Source of the DNA: an uncultured Petrimonas sp.
GTDB lineage: Bacteria; Bacteroidota; Bacteroidia; Bacteroidales; Dysgonomonadaceae
Assembly (NCBI GenBank): GCA_934621705.1
Contig: CAKTUP010000055.1
Coordinates: forward strand, 1-12,769
DNA length: 12,769 nt
Reading direction: 5' to 3'
The notes under the pieces were generated by a model. It ran no database searches. It saw only the letters and a program-made list of their open reading frames with translations, and was not told the origin of the DNA. Shown here piece after piece: positions 1-6,801 of this stretch. The position numbers and the translations under genes were made by a program. The stretch's first letter is position 1. Every line of letters starts with the position of its first letter.

Positions 1-1598
1 CCCGATGCCGTTTCGAAAGAAACTTTCAATCCGTTTTTGCTTGCCAAGCTCTTCATTTCCCCAAAGAAATTTTCCACCAACAAATCATTTAACGTTACGC
101 GCCAATCACGAAGAAAGCGAGCGGTGTTTTCAGGGTTATCCACCACGTATCCGAACAAAGCAGGGAACATTGAATGAAGCGAATAATTCCATTTCTTATT
201 AAAAATATTATCCAAATCGGGTGTCCAAGTTTGTGTTTTGCATTCCCAGCTATCCAACAAAACTCCTTGTAATAATCCGTCTTTCAAAACTCCGTCTTGT
301 TTTATCAAACGACCGATATATCCGTCAAAATTGGCTCTTATGCCGCTTTTACTAAGCTTAGTTGACTCCCAACCCGTTGCTTCAGGAGGAGCGGGCCCGT
401 TTCTCTGACCTGTATTCACATGGCCGATACGAAGAACAGTCCATTTCCCTTCGGGAACAGCCCAGTTAAGCTGTCCTAACGAATCCATACTGCCGGTTAT
501 ATTCACAATTGTTGCTGGATCGACCCACGCACGTGAATCCTGTTCCGGATAACCTTCTCTTACAATTCTTCTCAATGTCCACGCAGCTTCCGATTCCCAA
601 TTCTGCTGACGGGCAGCAGAATAAAAATTGATGAACGACAAAGCCATATCGTGCAGATTAGTAATTTCAATCCGATAAGAATCGGAAAGGACTTCAGTAC
701 ATGCAATGGATATGGGCTTATCGTCCTGCCAGTTGCCGCTTGGCATATCTATAAAAGCTATTTGTCGTTTTTCATCGGGTAAGTTAGCATAAACGGCAAC
801 TTTTACACCAGGAACATAGCACCAGGGATGAGAAAATGAATTGATAGAAGGGAATTCGACCGTTCGTAAAGTAGTTTTTTCCGAAAACTTTAGATCCAGT
901 ACAATCGGCTCTTTAACCGAAGGTGGAATAGACACCCTTTTCCGATCGATTAAACAGTCGCGCCACGGCAAATCCGGCCGGTTGCTCGTTATTCCGACAG
1001 GGATCAGTCTTTCACCGGTATCACCTTTTGGTGTTGGGAATGCGATTACGAACAAATCCTTAAAATTCCGCCAGTCTTCCTGACTAGGTTCTGGCTGTTT
1101 CAGGCTTAGATTAACCGACATTCCTCCATCAACATCTGTTCTTGAATAAATCAAATGTCGCATCGAGTTTTCAGGTTCAATCCACGGACCACCAGCATAC
1201 GACCATCCTGGACAATTTTGCATGGTGAACCGTAAGCCTAATCTTTTACATTCGGTTGCCGTCCAGTGAACCAGGTCATCCCAGTCCTCACTCAATGTCT
1301 GAATTTGGGGTGAAACTCCCGGCCATTCTCCACCAAACTGACCGTGAAACAATTGAATGCCCGATATCCCTGCCTCGGCTATGGCTGTCAGATCAGCGGT
1401 AATCCCCTGTTTGGAAACATTGCCCCCGATGAAATGATACCAAGTCTCGGGATAATAATCTCTGTCGGGCTTTCTAAACGCTAATTCATCAATACCAAAG
1501 TGGTCTGCCGTTTTACTGCAAGACACAACAAGTATATTCAAAAAAAGAAATGCAAGAATCGAAATACGACTTTTATAAATAACAAAATATCTTTTCAT
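1..1598 (-). CDS. GH106 alpha-L-rhamnosidase lipoprotein, N-terminal part (cut by window edge)
   Basis: I read one open frame of 532 complete codons from ATG at 1598 down to the window edge, with no stop. It begins with a basic N-terminus, a hydrophobic stretch (about residues 13-25) and a lipobox ending VVSC (Cys27), so it is probably an outer-membrane or surface lipoprotein. The mature part resembles GH106 (alpha-L-rhamnosidase, Pfam family Glyco_hydro_106): WYHFIGGNVSKQGITADL at 53-70, the FHGQFGGEWPG region at 84-94, FTMQNCPGWSYAGGPW at 124-139, PPEATGWE near 404-411, and LLDSWECKTQTWTP at 447-460. Family members remove terminal L-rhamnose from plant or microbial polysaccharides by a calcium-dependent mechanism (known from Bacteroides BT0986). 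Glu452 lies where the catalytic acid of that enzyme is expected, but this is by position only. The rest of the catalytic domain and the C-terminal beta domains lie outside the window. No SusC/SusD gene is visible nearby. The family call is fairly sure; the substrate is not. Confidence 0.85.
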   Translation of the reverse strand, partial: MKRYFVIYKSRISILAFLFLNILVVSCSKTADHFGIDELAFRKPDRDYYPETWYHFIGGNVSKQGITADLTAIAEAGISGIQLFHGQFGGEWPGVSPQIQTLSEDWDDLVHWTATECKRLGLRFTMQNCPGWSYAGGPWIEPENSMRHLIYSRTDVDGGMSVNLSLKQPEPSQEDWRNFKDLFVIAFPTPKGDTGERLIPVGITSNRPDLPWRDCLIDRKRVSIPPSVKEPIVLDLKFSEKTTLRTVEFPSINSFSHPWCYVPGVKVAVYANLPDEKRQIAFIDMPSGNWQDDKPISIACTEVLSDSYRIEITNLHDMALSFINFYSAARQQNWESEAAWTLRRIVREGYPEQDSRAWVDPATIVNITGSMDSLGQLNWAVPEGKWTVLRIGHVNTGQRNGPAPPEATGWESTKLSKSGIRANFDGYIGRLIKQDGVLKDGLLQGVLLDSWECKTQTWTPDLDNIFNKKWNYSLHSMFPALFGYVVDNPENTARFLRDWRVTLNDLLVENFFGEMKSLASKNGLKVSFETAS

Positions 1599-1639
1599 GG
1601 CTATTTAACTCTGTTTTATGAATAAAATCAACGTAAGAA

Positions 1640-3022
1640 TTATCTTTTACACAACGCCTCATTCAGCGCAATCACCGCATTTTCATATTGCTCACGAGGG
1701 ATTACAAACTGCATATTTACCTGCATCAGCGACTGCGCGAAACTTTCCACGTTAATCCCTTTTTCGTACAACGCTTTGGCTGCCAGATAAAGGAATCCCG
1801 GCATAGCGATATTGCTCCCCATGGCGCAAACGATGGCTGCCGGCAAAACGGTCACCTGATAAAAAACGTCTTTGAGCATTTTTATGAGTTCGTTTGCCCG
1901 GTCTTCGTCCCAAACCACCATCGTGATGGAGTTGGCATTGGTGGATTTCAGGATGTAGCTGACACTGTATTTCTGGAAATACTGCATAATTCGCGCATCG
2001 TAGCCCACTTCGCCCACCATCATCGGGTCGTGGATTTCTATAGCGAGAACTTTGCGTGAACCCGAAACGATTTCAACACGGGCTTCGGGCGAAACATAAT
2101 CGCGGGAAATCAGTGTTCCCGGGTGTTCCGGCTCAAAAGTGTTTTTTATACGGATGTTGATACCGGCCAATTCGAGCGGCTTAGCGGCCTTGGGATGAAT
2201 GGCTTCCATACCGATATCCGCCAGCTGATCGGCGATAATGTAGTTGGTTTGTCCTACCGGAATGCTGTTTTCCACACCCACGATTTTCGGGTCGGCACTC
2301 GACAAGTGGTATTCTTTGTGAATAACCGCTTCATCGGCTTTCACTTCCACCGCAATTTTACTGAACGTAACTTCCGAATATCCCCGGTCGAATGCGCGCA
2401 TAATACCTTCGGTTCCTTTGGTGTATCCGGTGGCGATGCAAACTACGTTTGAGAAATCCACTCCGGTGAATTCGCGATGAATCCGCTGATCGATAGTCAA
2501 CGGTTCGTTATCATTAAAACCGCAAAGATCAATAAATCGGGAATTAATTCCGTTGTTATTCAATATATTCGCGGAGTTCCACCCCGAATGCGCTTCACCG
2601 ATGGATGCTAAAATTTCTCGCGCAGCCAAATGAATATCGGTCATATTCACATACCCCGATGCCAGCACTTTTCCCAAGCTGTAAAGCAGCGTTTTTGCCT
2701 GATCGATGCGGAAGCGGATAAAATCGCGCGCTTCTTTTAAATCAAGGCCTATGTCGGCAAATCCGTCGTTGATAAGCAACAATCGTTGACAAAAAGAATC
2801 CAGCGCGCTGCTGTAATCTTCCCCGTTCAAAAATTTATTATAAATTCCCGGTTCTCCGGTTTTTTTATGTTCCAACAGCCAGTTGGTTACGTTGTTGTAC
2901 GCCGAAACCACAAATATGCGGTTGTAAAACTCATCGCCTTTGCGATTGCCTTTTATGATGTTTTGCAGCACATCCTGAAACTGCGACATGGATGTTCCGC
3001 CAATTTTTTCTACTGTAAGCAT
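1640..3022 (-). CDS. Aspartate kinase, divergent Ask_Ect-like type
   Basis: The 460-residue product should phosphorylate L-aspartate, the first step towards lysine, threonine and methionine (and diaminopimelate). The N-terminus has the kinase motif KIGGTS (6-11; KFGGTS is usual), then IGEAHSGWNS (141-150), and the ATP-site region where the usual GRGGSD is replaced by DRGYSE (212-217), followed by SSADPKIV (241-248) and GMEAIHPKAAKPL (271-283). Two ACT-type regulatory segments follow (about 326-390 and 398-456), so allosteric feedback control is plausible. From memory, EKIGGTSMS, HKKTGEPG, DRGYSE and NTFEPEHPGTLI are the hallmarks of the subfamily named Ask_Ect from ectoine gene clusters; no ectABC genes are present here. 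It lies 141 bases downstream of maf, with a TATCTTTG box in the gap. The kinase call is sure; the subfamily call is inferred. Confidence 0.9.
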   Translation of the reverse strand: MLTVEKIGGTSMSQFQDVLQNIIKGNRKGDEFYNRIFVVSAYNNVTNWLLEHKKTGEPGIYNKFLNGEDYSSALDSFCQRLLLINDGFADIGLDLKEARDFIRFRIDQAKTLLYSLGKVLASGYVNMTDIHLAAREILASIGEAHSGWNSANILNNNGINSRFIDLCGFNDNEPLTIDQRIHREFTGVDFSNVVCIATGYTKGTEGIMRAFDRGYSEVTFSKIAVEVKADEAVIHKEYHLSSADPKIVGVENSIPVGQTNYIIADQLADIGMEAIHPKAAKPLELAGINIRIKNTFEPEHPGTLISRDYVSPEARVEIVSGSRKVLAIEIHDPMMVGEVGYDARIMQYFQKYSVSYILKSTNANSITMVVWDEDRANELIKMLKDVFYQVTVLPAAIVCAMGSNIAMPGFLYLAAKALYEKGINVESFAQSLMQVNMQFVIPREQYENAVIALNEALCKR

Positions 3023-3027
3023 TATTT

Positions 3028-3062
3028 AATTTACAATTTTGGATTTACGAATTGCGATTGCA
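3028..3062. repeat. Degenerate 7-base tandem repeat, five units
   Basis: On the plus strand the units read AATTTAC, AATTTTG, GATTTAC, GAATTGC, GATTGCA. The repeat fills the gap between the aspartate kinase start codon (3020-3022) and its putative -7 box, so it would form most of the 5' leader. The period of seven is clear although no two units are identical. Confidence 0.6.
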
Positions 3063-3068
3063 AAGATA
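3061..3068 (-). promoter_or_regulatory. Possible -7 element for the aspartate kinase gene
   Basis: Read on the minus strand, this is TATCTTTG, a full match to the Bacteroidetes -7 consensus TAnnTTTG, about 40 bases before the aspartate kinase start. I do not see a TTTG -33 box at the expected 19-20 base distance, so the promoter would be half-matched. The leader would consist mostly of the heptad repeat at 3028-3062. Confidence 0.45.
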
Positions 3069-3104
3069 TGATTTTTTTTGGCACGAGGTGCGGGATATGC
3101 GTCG

Positions 3105-3144
3105 CAGGTTAAAGCGGTTAAGAACTTTAACAAGATAAAACCTG
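3105..3144. repeat. Nested inverted repeats between maf and the aspartate kinase gene
   Basis: GTTAAAG (3108-3114) is the reverse complement of CTTTAAC (3125-3131), and CAGGTT (3105-3110) of AACCTG (3139-3144). The two pairs share the left arm, so they either compete or form one stem with a long bulge. No T-run follows on either strand, so this is not a standard terminator. Its role is unknown; it could be the 3' end structure of the maf transcript. Confidence 0.35.
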
Positions 3145-3163
3145 TTTTAAGTCTTTGGTTTCC

Positions 3164-3760
3164 CTACCTCGCAACCCGAACCCCGAAACTCGCAACAATT
3201 TCTTCATACACCCGATGAATGGGTAACCCCATCACATTGAAGTACGATCCTTCGATGTATTTTACAGCCACGTAGCCAATCCATTCCTGTACGCCGTAGG
3301 CGCCGGCTTTGTCCATCGGACGGTATTTCTCCACGTAATATTCAATTTCTTCGTCCGACAAATCGGAAAAAGTTACGTGCGCAGTATCCGAAAAAACAAC
3401 CTTTTTTTGAATGGATGTCAGGCAAACACCGGTAATTACCCGATGTGTTTGCCCCGATAAATCGCGAAGCATTCGTTTGGCATCGGCATTATCAACAGGT
3501 TTTCCGTAGATTTTATCATTCAGTAAAACTATTGTATCGGCCGTAATCAGCAGTTCGTTGTCCTTTAAAACCGATAAATATGCAGTTGCCTTTTTCCTGG
3601 CGAGAAATTCCGCGACTTCATCTTGTGGTAACGTTTCGGGATAGGATTCATCAATATCGGGAAGTGTTCTTACTTCGTATTCGATATCTAAACCGGAGAG
3701 TAGTTCTTTGCGGCGGGGCGAATTTGACGCAAGGATGATATGGTAATTAACCTGTTTCAT
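3164..3760 (-). CDS. maf: Maf family nucleoside triphosphate pyrophosphatase
   Basis: The product hydrolyses nucleoside triphosphates, probably dTTP/UTP or modified bases, to the monophosphate and pyrophosphate, keeping odd nucleotides out of nucleic acids. I chose ATG at 3760 (198 residues, MKQVNYHIILASNSPRR), because a Maf fold starts almost directly with the ILASxSPRRxxLL nucleotide loop. The frame stays open upstream to a start at 3799, but those 13 residues look unrelated. Motifs from the chosen start are SNSPRRKELL (12-21), LITADTIV (71-78) with the catalytic-type Asp75, GKP (86-88), SGQTHRVITGV (102-112), KAGAYG (151-156) and EGSYFNVMGLP (170-180). The last nine residues (ASFGVRVAR) extend past the usual family end and are encoded by a heptad repeat. 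It is divergent from comB; their starts are 93 bases apart. Confidence 0.93.
   Translation of the reverse strand: MKQVNYHIILASNSPRRKELLSGLDIEYEVRTLPDIDESYPETLPQDEVAEFLARKKATAYLSVLKDNELLITADTIVLLNDKIYGKPVDNADAKRMLRDLSGQTHRVITGVCLTSIQKKVVFSDTAHVTFSDLSDEEIEYYVEKYRPMDKAGAYGVQEWIGYVAVKYIEGSYFNVMGLPIHRVYEEIVASFGVRVAR
3168..3195. repeat. 7-base tandem repeat forming the 3' end of maf
   Basis: On the plus strand the four units read CTCGCAA, CCCGAAC, CCCGAAA, CTCGCAA. The repeat is inside the coding region, and its minus-strand reading encodes the final residues of Maf just before the TAG stop. Seven is not a multiple of three, so the repeat is not driven by protein sequence. It looks like repeat DNA that became part of the gene end. 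Confidence 0.6.
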
Positions 3761-3853
3761 TGAATAATAACTAAAAATTGTGCAAAATGTATTATACAAA
3801 ATGTGAAATTACAAAATATCCAGTAAAGAATACTTTTTTTGTATCTTTACAAC

Positions 3854-4576
3854 ATGAAAATTTCTGTTGATATTTGTTTTTCCCCCGCCCTTTATCCCTT
3901 TTATCAAAAAGAGAACGACACCGTAATCGTCGTCGATATTTTTCGAGCTACCACCACCATGTGCGCCGCTTTTCACAACGGAGCCGCCGCCATTATTCCC
4001 ATTGCCGATATAGAACTGGCGAAAAAATACAAATCGGAAGGATTTTTGGTGGGAGCGGAACGAAAAACCCGTCGGGTAGAGTTTGCCGATTTTGGTAACT
4101 CTCCGTTTGAATACTCGAAAGAAAAAGTTTCGGGACGAGAAATTGTTTTCACTACTACCAACGGGACAAGAGCCATAGAAGCGGCAAAAGATTCCGACCG
4201 ATTATTTATCGGCGCATTTTCGAATATAGATGCTTTGATAGACAAATGCTTGGCTACAGCCGAAAGAATTGTAGTTTTATGCGCCGGTTGGAACAACAAA
4301 GTGAATATAGAAGACACGTTGTTTGGCGGTGCATTGGTGGAAAAGTTAATGGAGAAAACGGAGGTTGTTTTTAAATCGGATGCGGTGCGAATGGCATTGC
4401 AGTTGTGGAAGTTGGCTAAAAACGATCCGATTGAATTCGTTAAATCATCCGACCACTACAAGCGGTTAGTCGATAACGGTGTAGAAAGCGATGCCGCTTT
4501 TTGTTTTATGGAAAATACGGTTTCAGTGGTGCCGGTTTATGATAAAATCACCCAAAAATTAAGAGTAAATGAATAA
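3854..4576 (+). CDS. comB: 2-phosphosulfolactate phosphatase homologue (ComB)
   Basis: In methanogens this family dephosphorylates (R)-2-phospho-3-sulfolactate to sulfolactate, the second step of coenzyme M synthesis; it is a Mg2+-dependent acid phosphatase with its own fold. The 240-residue product has the family pattern along its length: VVDIFRATTT (26-35), FGNSPFEY (80-87), TTTNGTRAIEA (100-110), LCAGWNNK (142-149) and EDTLFGGALVEKL (153-165). I chose ATG at 3854 over a TTG at 3839 in the same frame because MKISVDICF is the typical start and the TTG lies in T-rich promoter-like sequence (TATCTTTA at 3842-3849). If that weak box were used, the message would be almost leaderless. It converges on hslR with a gap of only 27 bases. 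The family is sure; the substrate in a Bacteroidetes is not. Confidence 0.9.
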   Translation: MKISVDICFSPALYPFYQKENDTVIVVDIFRATTTMCAAFHNGAAAIIPIADIELAKKYKSEGFLVGAERKTRRVEFADFGNSPFEYSKEKVSGREIVFTTTNGTRAIEAAKDSDRLFIGAFSNIDALIDKCLATAERIVVLCAGWNNKVNIEDTLFGGALVEKLMEKTEVVFKSDAVRMALQLWKLAKNDPIEFVKSSDHYKRLVDNGVESDAAFCFMENTVSVVPVYDKITQKLRVNE

Positions 4577-4603
4577 AATGCGATTTGAAAATAGCATCAT
4601 CCA

Positions 4604-5008
4604 TTATTCGCCCCAGTCAAACTCATCGAAATCAAATTCATCAGTAAACTGTTCCAAATCGCGGCGTTCTTTCTTGGTTGGGCGGCCGGTTCCGCGCTGA
4701 CGATCTACAAATCCGCTAATCTTGTTCAATTCCAGCAACTCATATTGTTCCGGCGGCGTAACGTTCTCCATAAATTTGGGAACAAGTTTCGCGTTCATTC
4801 GCTTATCGGATAAATCCAGCACTCTAAACAAAAACGTGATTGGTGGTTTTCGCACCTGAACGATATCGCCTACACGAACCGTTCTCGATGGTTTTACCGA
4901 AATATTATCTATCATTACACGTCCCTTTTTGCACGCATCCGATGCGACGGTACGGGTTTTAAAAATCCGCACAGCCCATAACCATTTATCGATTCTTACG
5001 TCATCCAT
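4604..5008 (-). CDS. hslR: S4-domain RNA-binding heat-shock protein 15 (Hsp15) homologue
   Basis: The product should be a small cytoplasmic RNA-binding protein. In E. coli, Hsp15 binds free 50S subunits that still carry a nascent chain with its tRNA, and helps recycle them. The 134 residues begin with an S4 domain (RIDKWLWAVRIFKTRTVASDACKKGRV region, 5-31, then NISVKPSRTVRVGDIV, 35-50), followed by a basic segment RQRGTGRPTKKERRDLE (103-119) and an acidic tail (DEFDFDEFDWGE). It follows pth by a 29-base gap and is third in the rplY-pth-hslR operon. Partnership with peptidyl-tRNA hydrolase fits a shared role in clearing stalled peptidyl-tRNA. The family call is sure; the exact ribosomal role is inferred from E. 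coli. Confidence 0.92.
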   Translation of the reverse strand: MDDVRIDKWLWAVRIFKTRTVASDACKKGRVMIDNISVKPSRTVRVGDIVQVRKPPITFLFRVLDLSDKRMNAKLVPKFMENVTPPEQYELLELNKISGFVDRQRGTGRPTKKERRDLEQFTDEFDFDEFDWGE

Positions 5009-5010
5009 TA

Positions 5011-5038
5011 GCTAACAGCAAATAGCCAAAAGCCAAAT
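5011..5038. repeat. 7-base tandem repeat filling the pth-hslR gap
   Basis: Four units read GCTAACA, GCAAATA, GCCAAAA, GCCAAAT on the plus strand (TTTGGCT-like on the coding strand). They fill the space between the pth stop (5038-5040) and the hslR start (5006-5008), so the translation initiation region of hslR is made of this repeat. Confidence 0.65.
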
Positions 5039-5598
5039 TATTTATTATTATACTGATTCATCGTAATATCCACACCCGCTAAACAAAAACTGCGGATAAT
5101 ATCTACTGCGGTTTCAATTCGTTCGGGGAGTTTTTGTTTTTCTTCATCCGAAAACTCATCCAGCACATAATCCACCTGATGTCCGCGCGGAAATTCACTG
5201 CCGATACCAAACCGAAGCCGTGGATAATTCTGCCCGATCAGTTCCTGAATATGTTTCAATCCGTTGTGCCCGGCATCGCTGCCTTTGGTTTTCAGGCGGA
5301 GCGTCCCGAACGGCAGCGCCAAATCGTCAACAACCACCAGAAGTTTATCGTTTTCAAGTTTCTCTTTTTGCAGCCAATACCGTATGGCATTTCCACTCAA
5401 ATTCATAAACGTGGACGGTTTCAACAGCACAAGCAATTTGTTTTTCAACCGGGTTTCTGCCACAAAACCGTATCGCTTATCCTGAAAAACAATATTGGAC
5501 GCCTTAGCAAAAGCGTCCAATACCATAAAACCTATGTTGTGGCGGGTGTTCTCGTAATCTGGCCCGATATTGCCCAACCCCACAATTAAATATTTCAT
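5038..5598 (-). CDS. pth: Peptidyl-tRNA hydrolase
   Basis: This essential cytoplasmic enzyme cleaves the ester bond of peptidyl-tRNAs released early from ribosomes, recycling the tRNA. The 186-residue length is normal for the bacterial Pth family. The expected catalytic and binding residues are visible: Asn10 in VGLGN, the catalytic His20 in NTRHNIGF (17-24), Asn66 in STFMNLSG (62-69), Asp92 in VVVDDLALP (88-96), and His111-Asn112 in SDAGHNGLK (107-115). The ORF starts nine bases after the rplY stop and is followed by hslR, so the three are almost certainly co-transcribed. Confidence 0.97.
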   Translation of the reverse strand: MKYLIVGLGNIGPDYENTRHNIGFMVLDAFAKASNIVFQDKRYGFVAETRLKNKLLVLLKPSTFMNLSGNAIRYWLQKEKLENDKLLVVVDDLALPFGTLRLKTKGSDAGHNGLKHIQELIGQNYPRLRFGIGSEFPRGHQVDYVLDEFSDEEKQKLPERIETAVDIIRSFCLAGVDITMNQYNNK

Positions 5599-5607
5599 TT
5601 CTGCAAA

Positions 5608-6195
5608 TTAACCTGCTTTTGTTGCAGCGGCAGCGGCTCCTCTTGCAGCACGTGTCAATTGAACGCGGCAAACAACTGCATTTTTCGGCGTAAGTAATTC
5701 AAGTCCTTCGAAATTAAGCTCGCCTACCTGAATGGATTTACCCAATTCGAGATTTTGTACATCAATTACCAATTCTTCCGGTAATTTTTCAGCCAGCGCT
5801 CTCACTTTCAGCTTACGTAAGTCGAGAGATAATTTACCTCCGGATTTAACCCCGGCAGCCAGACCTGTCAAACGAACCGGAAGTTCAATTATCACCGGAA
5901 TGCTCGGGAACACGTGTAAGAAATCGATATGAAGAATATTGTCTTTTACCGGATGGAACTGTATTTCTTTCAAAATGGCCATCATTGGCTTTCCATCCAA
6001 CACAAGATTTACCAAAAAAACTTCGGGCGTATAAATGAGGTTGCGAACGTCGCTGTTTTTCACCACAAAATTGATGTTCGTTTCGTTGCTTCCGCCATAA
6101 ACCACACAAGGAACAAGCCCTTCGCTGCGATAACTTCTCGCCGCCTTTTTTCCGAAGTCGTCTCTAACTTCGCCTTTTAATTCGTACGTTTTCAT
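5608..6195 (-). CDS. rplY: 50S ribosomal protein L25 / general stress protein Ctc
   Basis: L25 binds 5S rRNA in the large ribosomal subunit. This is the long, two-domain Ctc form (195 residues) rather than the short E. coli form. The N-terminal L25 domain (about 1-93) has the RDDFGKKAARSYRSEGLVPCVVYG region and ILHIDFLHV (87-95). The TL5-like C-terminal beta domain (about 96-180) has ELPVRLTGLAAGVKSGG and DLRKLKVRALAEKLPE. It ends in an Ala-rich tail (RAARGAAAAATKAG), a common low-complexity end in this family. It is the first gene of rplY-pth-hslR and is driven by a near-consensus promoter at 6284-6315 with a leader of about 80 bases. Confidence 0.95.
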   Translation of the reverse strand: MKTYELKGEVRDDFGKKAARSYRSEGLVPCVVYGGSNETNINFVVKNSDVRNLIYTPEVFLVNLVLDGKPMMAILKEIQFHPVKDNILHIDFLHVFPSIPVIIELPVRLTGLAAGVKSGGKLSLDLRKLKVRALAEKLPEELVIDVQNLELGKSIQVGELNFEGLELLTPKNAVVCRVQLTRAARGAAAAATKAG

Positions 6196-6220
6196 TTTTT
6201 AATTTTTGTTTGTGTTACTC

Positions 6221-6237
6221 AAAATAAAGTTTATTTT
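6221..6237. promoter_or_regulatory. AT-rich 17-base palindrome in the rplY leader
   Basis: AAAATAAA-G-TTTATTTT is a perfect palindrome around one central base, 26 bases before the rplY start codon and inside the expected leader. It could be a DNA operator, a weak RNA hairpin, or chance in an AT-rich gap. I see no T-run placed for a terminator. Confidence 0.35.
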
Positions 6238-6283
6238 TGCTTCTTTATTTCCCATCACACGAGGGAGCTTCCAAAAAGCGGCG

Positions 6284-6315
6284 CAAAGGTAATGATTTAC
6301 TTTTTATTATGCAAA
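6284..6315 (-). promoter_or_regulatory. Bacteroidetes-type promoter of rplY-pth-hslR
   Basis: On the minus strand there is TTTG (6315-6312), 20 bases, then TACCTTTG (6291-6284). Both boxes match the phylum consensus TTTG/TAnnTTTG. Transcription should start around 6278-6280, giving a leader of about 80 bases before the ATG at 6195. Confidence 0.8.
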
Positions 6316-6330
6316 TTAATCATTCAAACA

Positions 6331-6347
6331 TTACGGGTTGGCCGTAA
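6331..6347. terminator. Weak hairpin downstream of the PIN toxin gene
   Basis: TTACGG and CCGTAA form a perfect 6-base-pair stem with a 5-base loop, 35 bases beyond the toxin stop. No clear T-run follows on either strand, so if it ends the toxin-antitoxin transcript it does so weakly. It lies 16 bases upstream of the rplY -33 box. Confidence 0.3.
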
Positions 6348-6381
6348 CTTTCGCGTACTTTCGTACTACTTTTGGTGAAAA

Positions 6382-6801
6382 TCATACAAGTTCCAAAAAA
6401 TCAACTGGAGAATATACTGCAATGTCGGCGTTTTGGAAATCCTTTATGTTGCGAGTGATTATACAATCGCATCCAGATTGTACAGCGGCATAATGCTGAA
6501 TAGCATCTTCAATATCGCGAAAACGTGAAGTTGTAGCGAGGCTTTTACGGACAATTCGCTCGTCGATGGCCGCAATTTCCACGATTGAAGCAAATTCACG
6601 CAATAGCTGCGACAATCTTTCATAACTCAACTTTCGACCCAATAAATAAGCGGCAGTAGAGAACGAAATTGGGGCAACAACTCCAACATACTTACCGGTA
6701 TCGATAAGTGAGAACAACTGTTTAGCTGCTTCGTAGAAAGGTTCTCGCTTTGCGAGTAAATCTACCATTACGTTCGTATCAATAAAAATTCTCTGTTTCA
6801 T
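6382..6801 (-). CDS. PIN-domain toxin, VapC-like (PIN_3 type)
   Basis: The product is probably an RNase toxin; PIN-domain VapC toxins cut tRNA or rRNA with a Mg2+ site made of acidic residues. The 139 residues begin MKQRIFIDTNVMVDLL with Asp8 in the first acidic motif. RFRDIEDAIQHYAA (93-106) supplies Asp96 and Asp99, and CIITRNIKDF (113-122) supplies Asp121. The second acidic position of classic VapC (a Glu near 43) is not evident: the segment reads PISFSTAAYLLGR. From memory, PIN_3 proteins often vary here. Its ATG overlaps the antitoxin stop by four bases (ATGA), so the two are translationally coupled. The fold is sure, and the toxin role is well supported by the pairing, but the RNA target is unknown. 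Confidence 0.88.
   Translation of the reverse strand: MKQRIFIDTNVMVDLLAKREPFYEAAKQLFSLIDTGKYVGVVAPISFSTAAYLLGRKLSYERLSQLLREFASIVEIAAIDERIVRKSLATTSRFRDIEDAIQHYAAVQSGCDCIITRNIKDFQNADIAVYSPVDFLELV

Noticed and set aside
3080-3092. Terminator downstream of maf (GCAC-GAG-GTGC hairpin)
   Set aside because: The stem is four bases and on the minus strand is followed by As, not Ts; the T-run precedes it on the plus strand, so it has the wrong polarity.
3761-3799. Upstream start for Maf adding 13 residues
   Set aside because: The added MYNTFCTIFSYYS does not match the family, whose fold starts at the ILASxSPRR strand; the ATG at 3760 gives a standard start.
3839-3853. TTG start for ComB five codons upstream
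   Set aside because: It falls in a T-rich stretch with a -7-like box, and MKISVDICF from the ATG at 3854 is the natural family start.
4577-4603. Bidirectional terminator between comB and hslR
   Set aside because: Only a four-base ATGC/GCAT pairing is possible; the 27-base gap holds no convincing hairpin.
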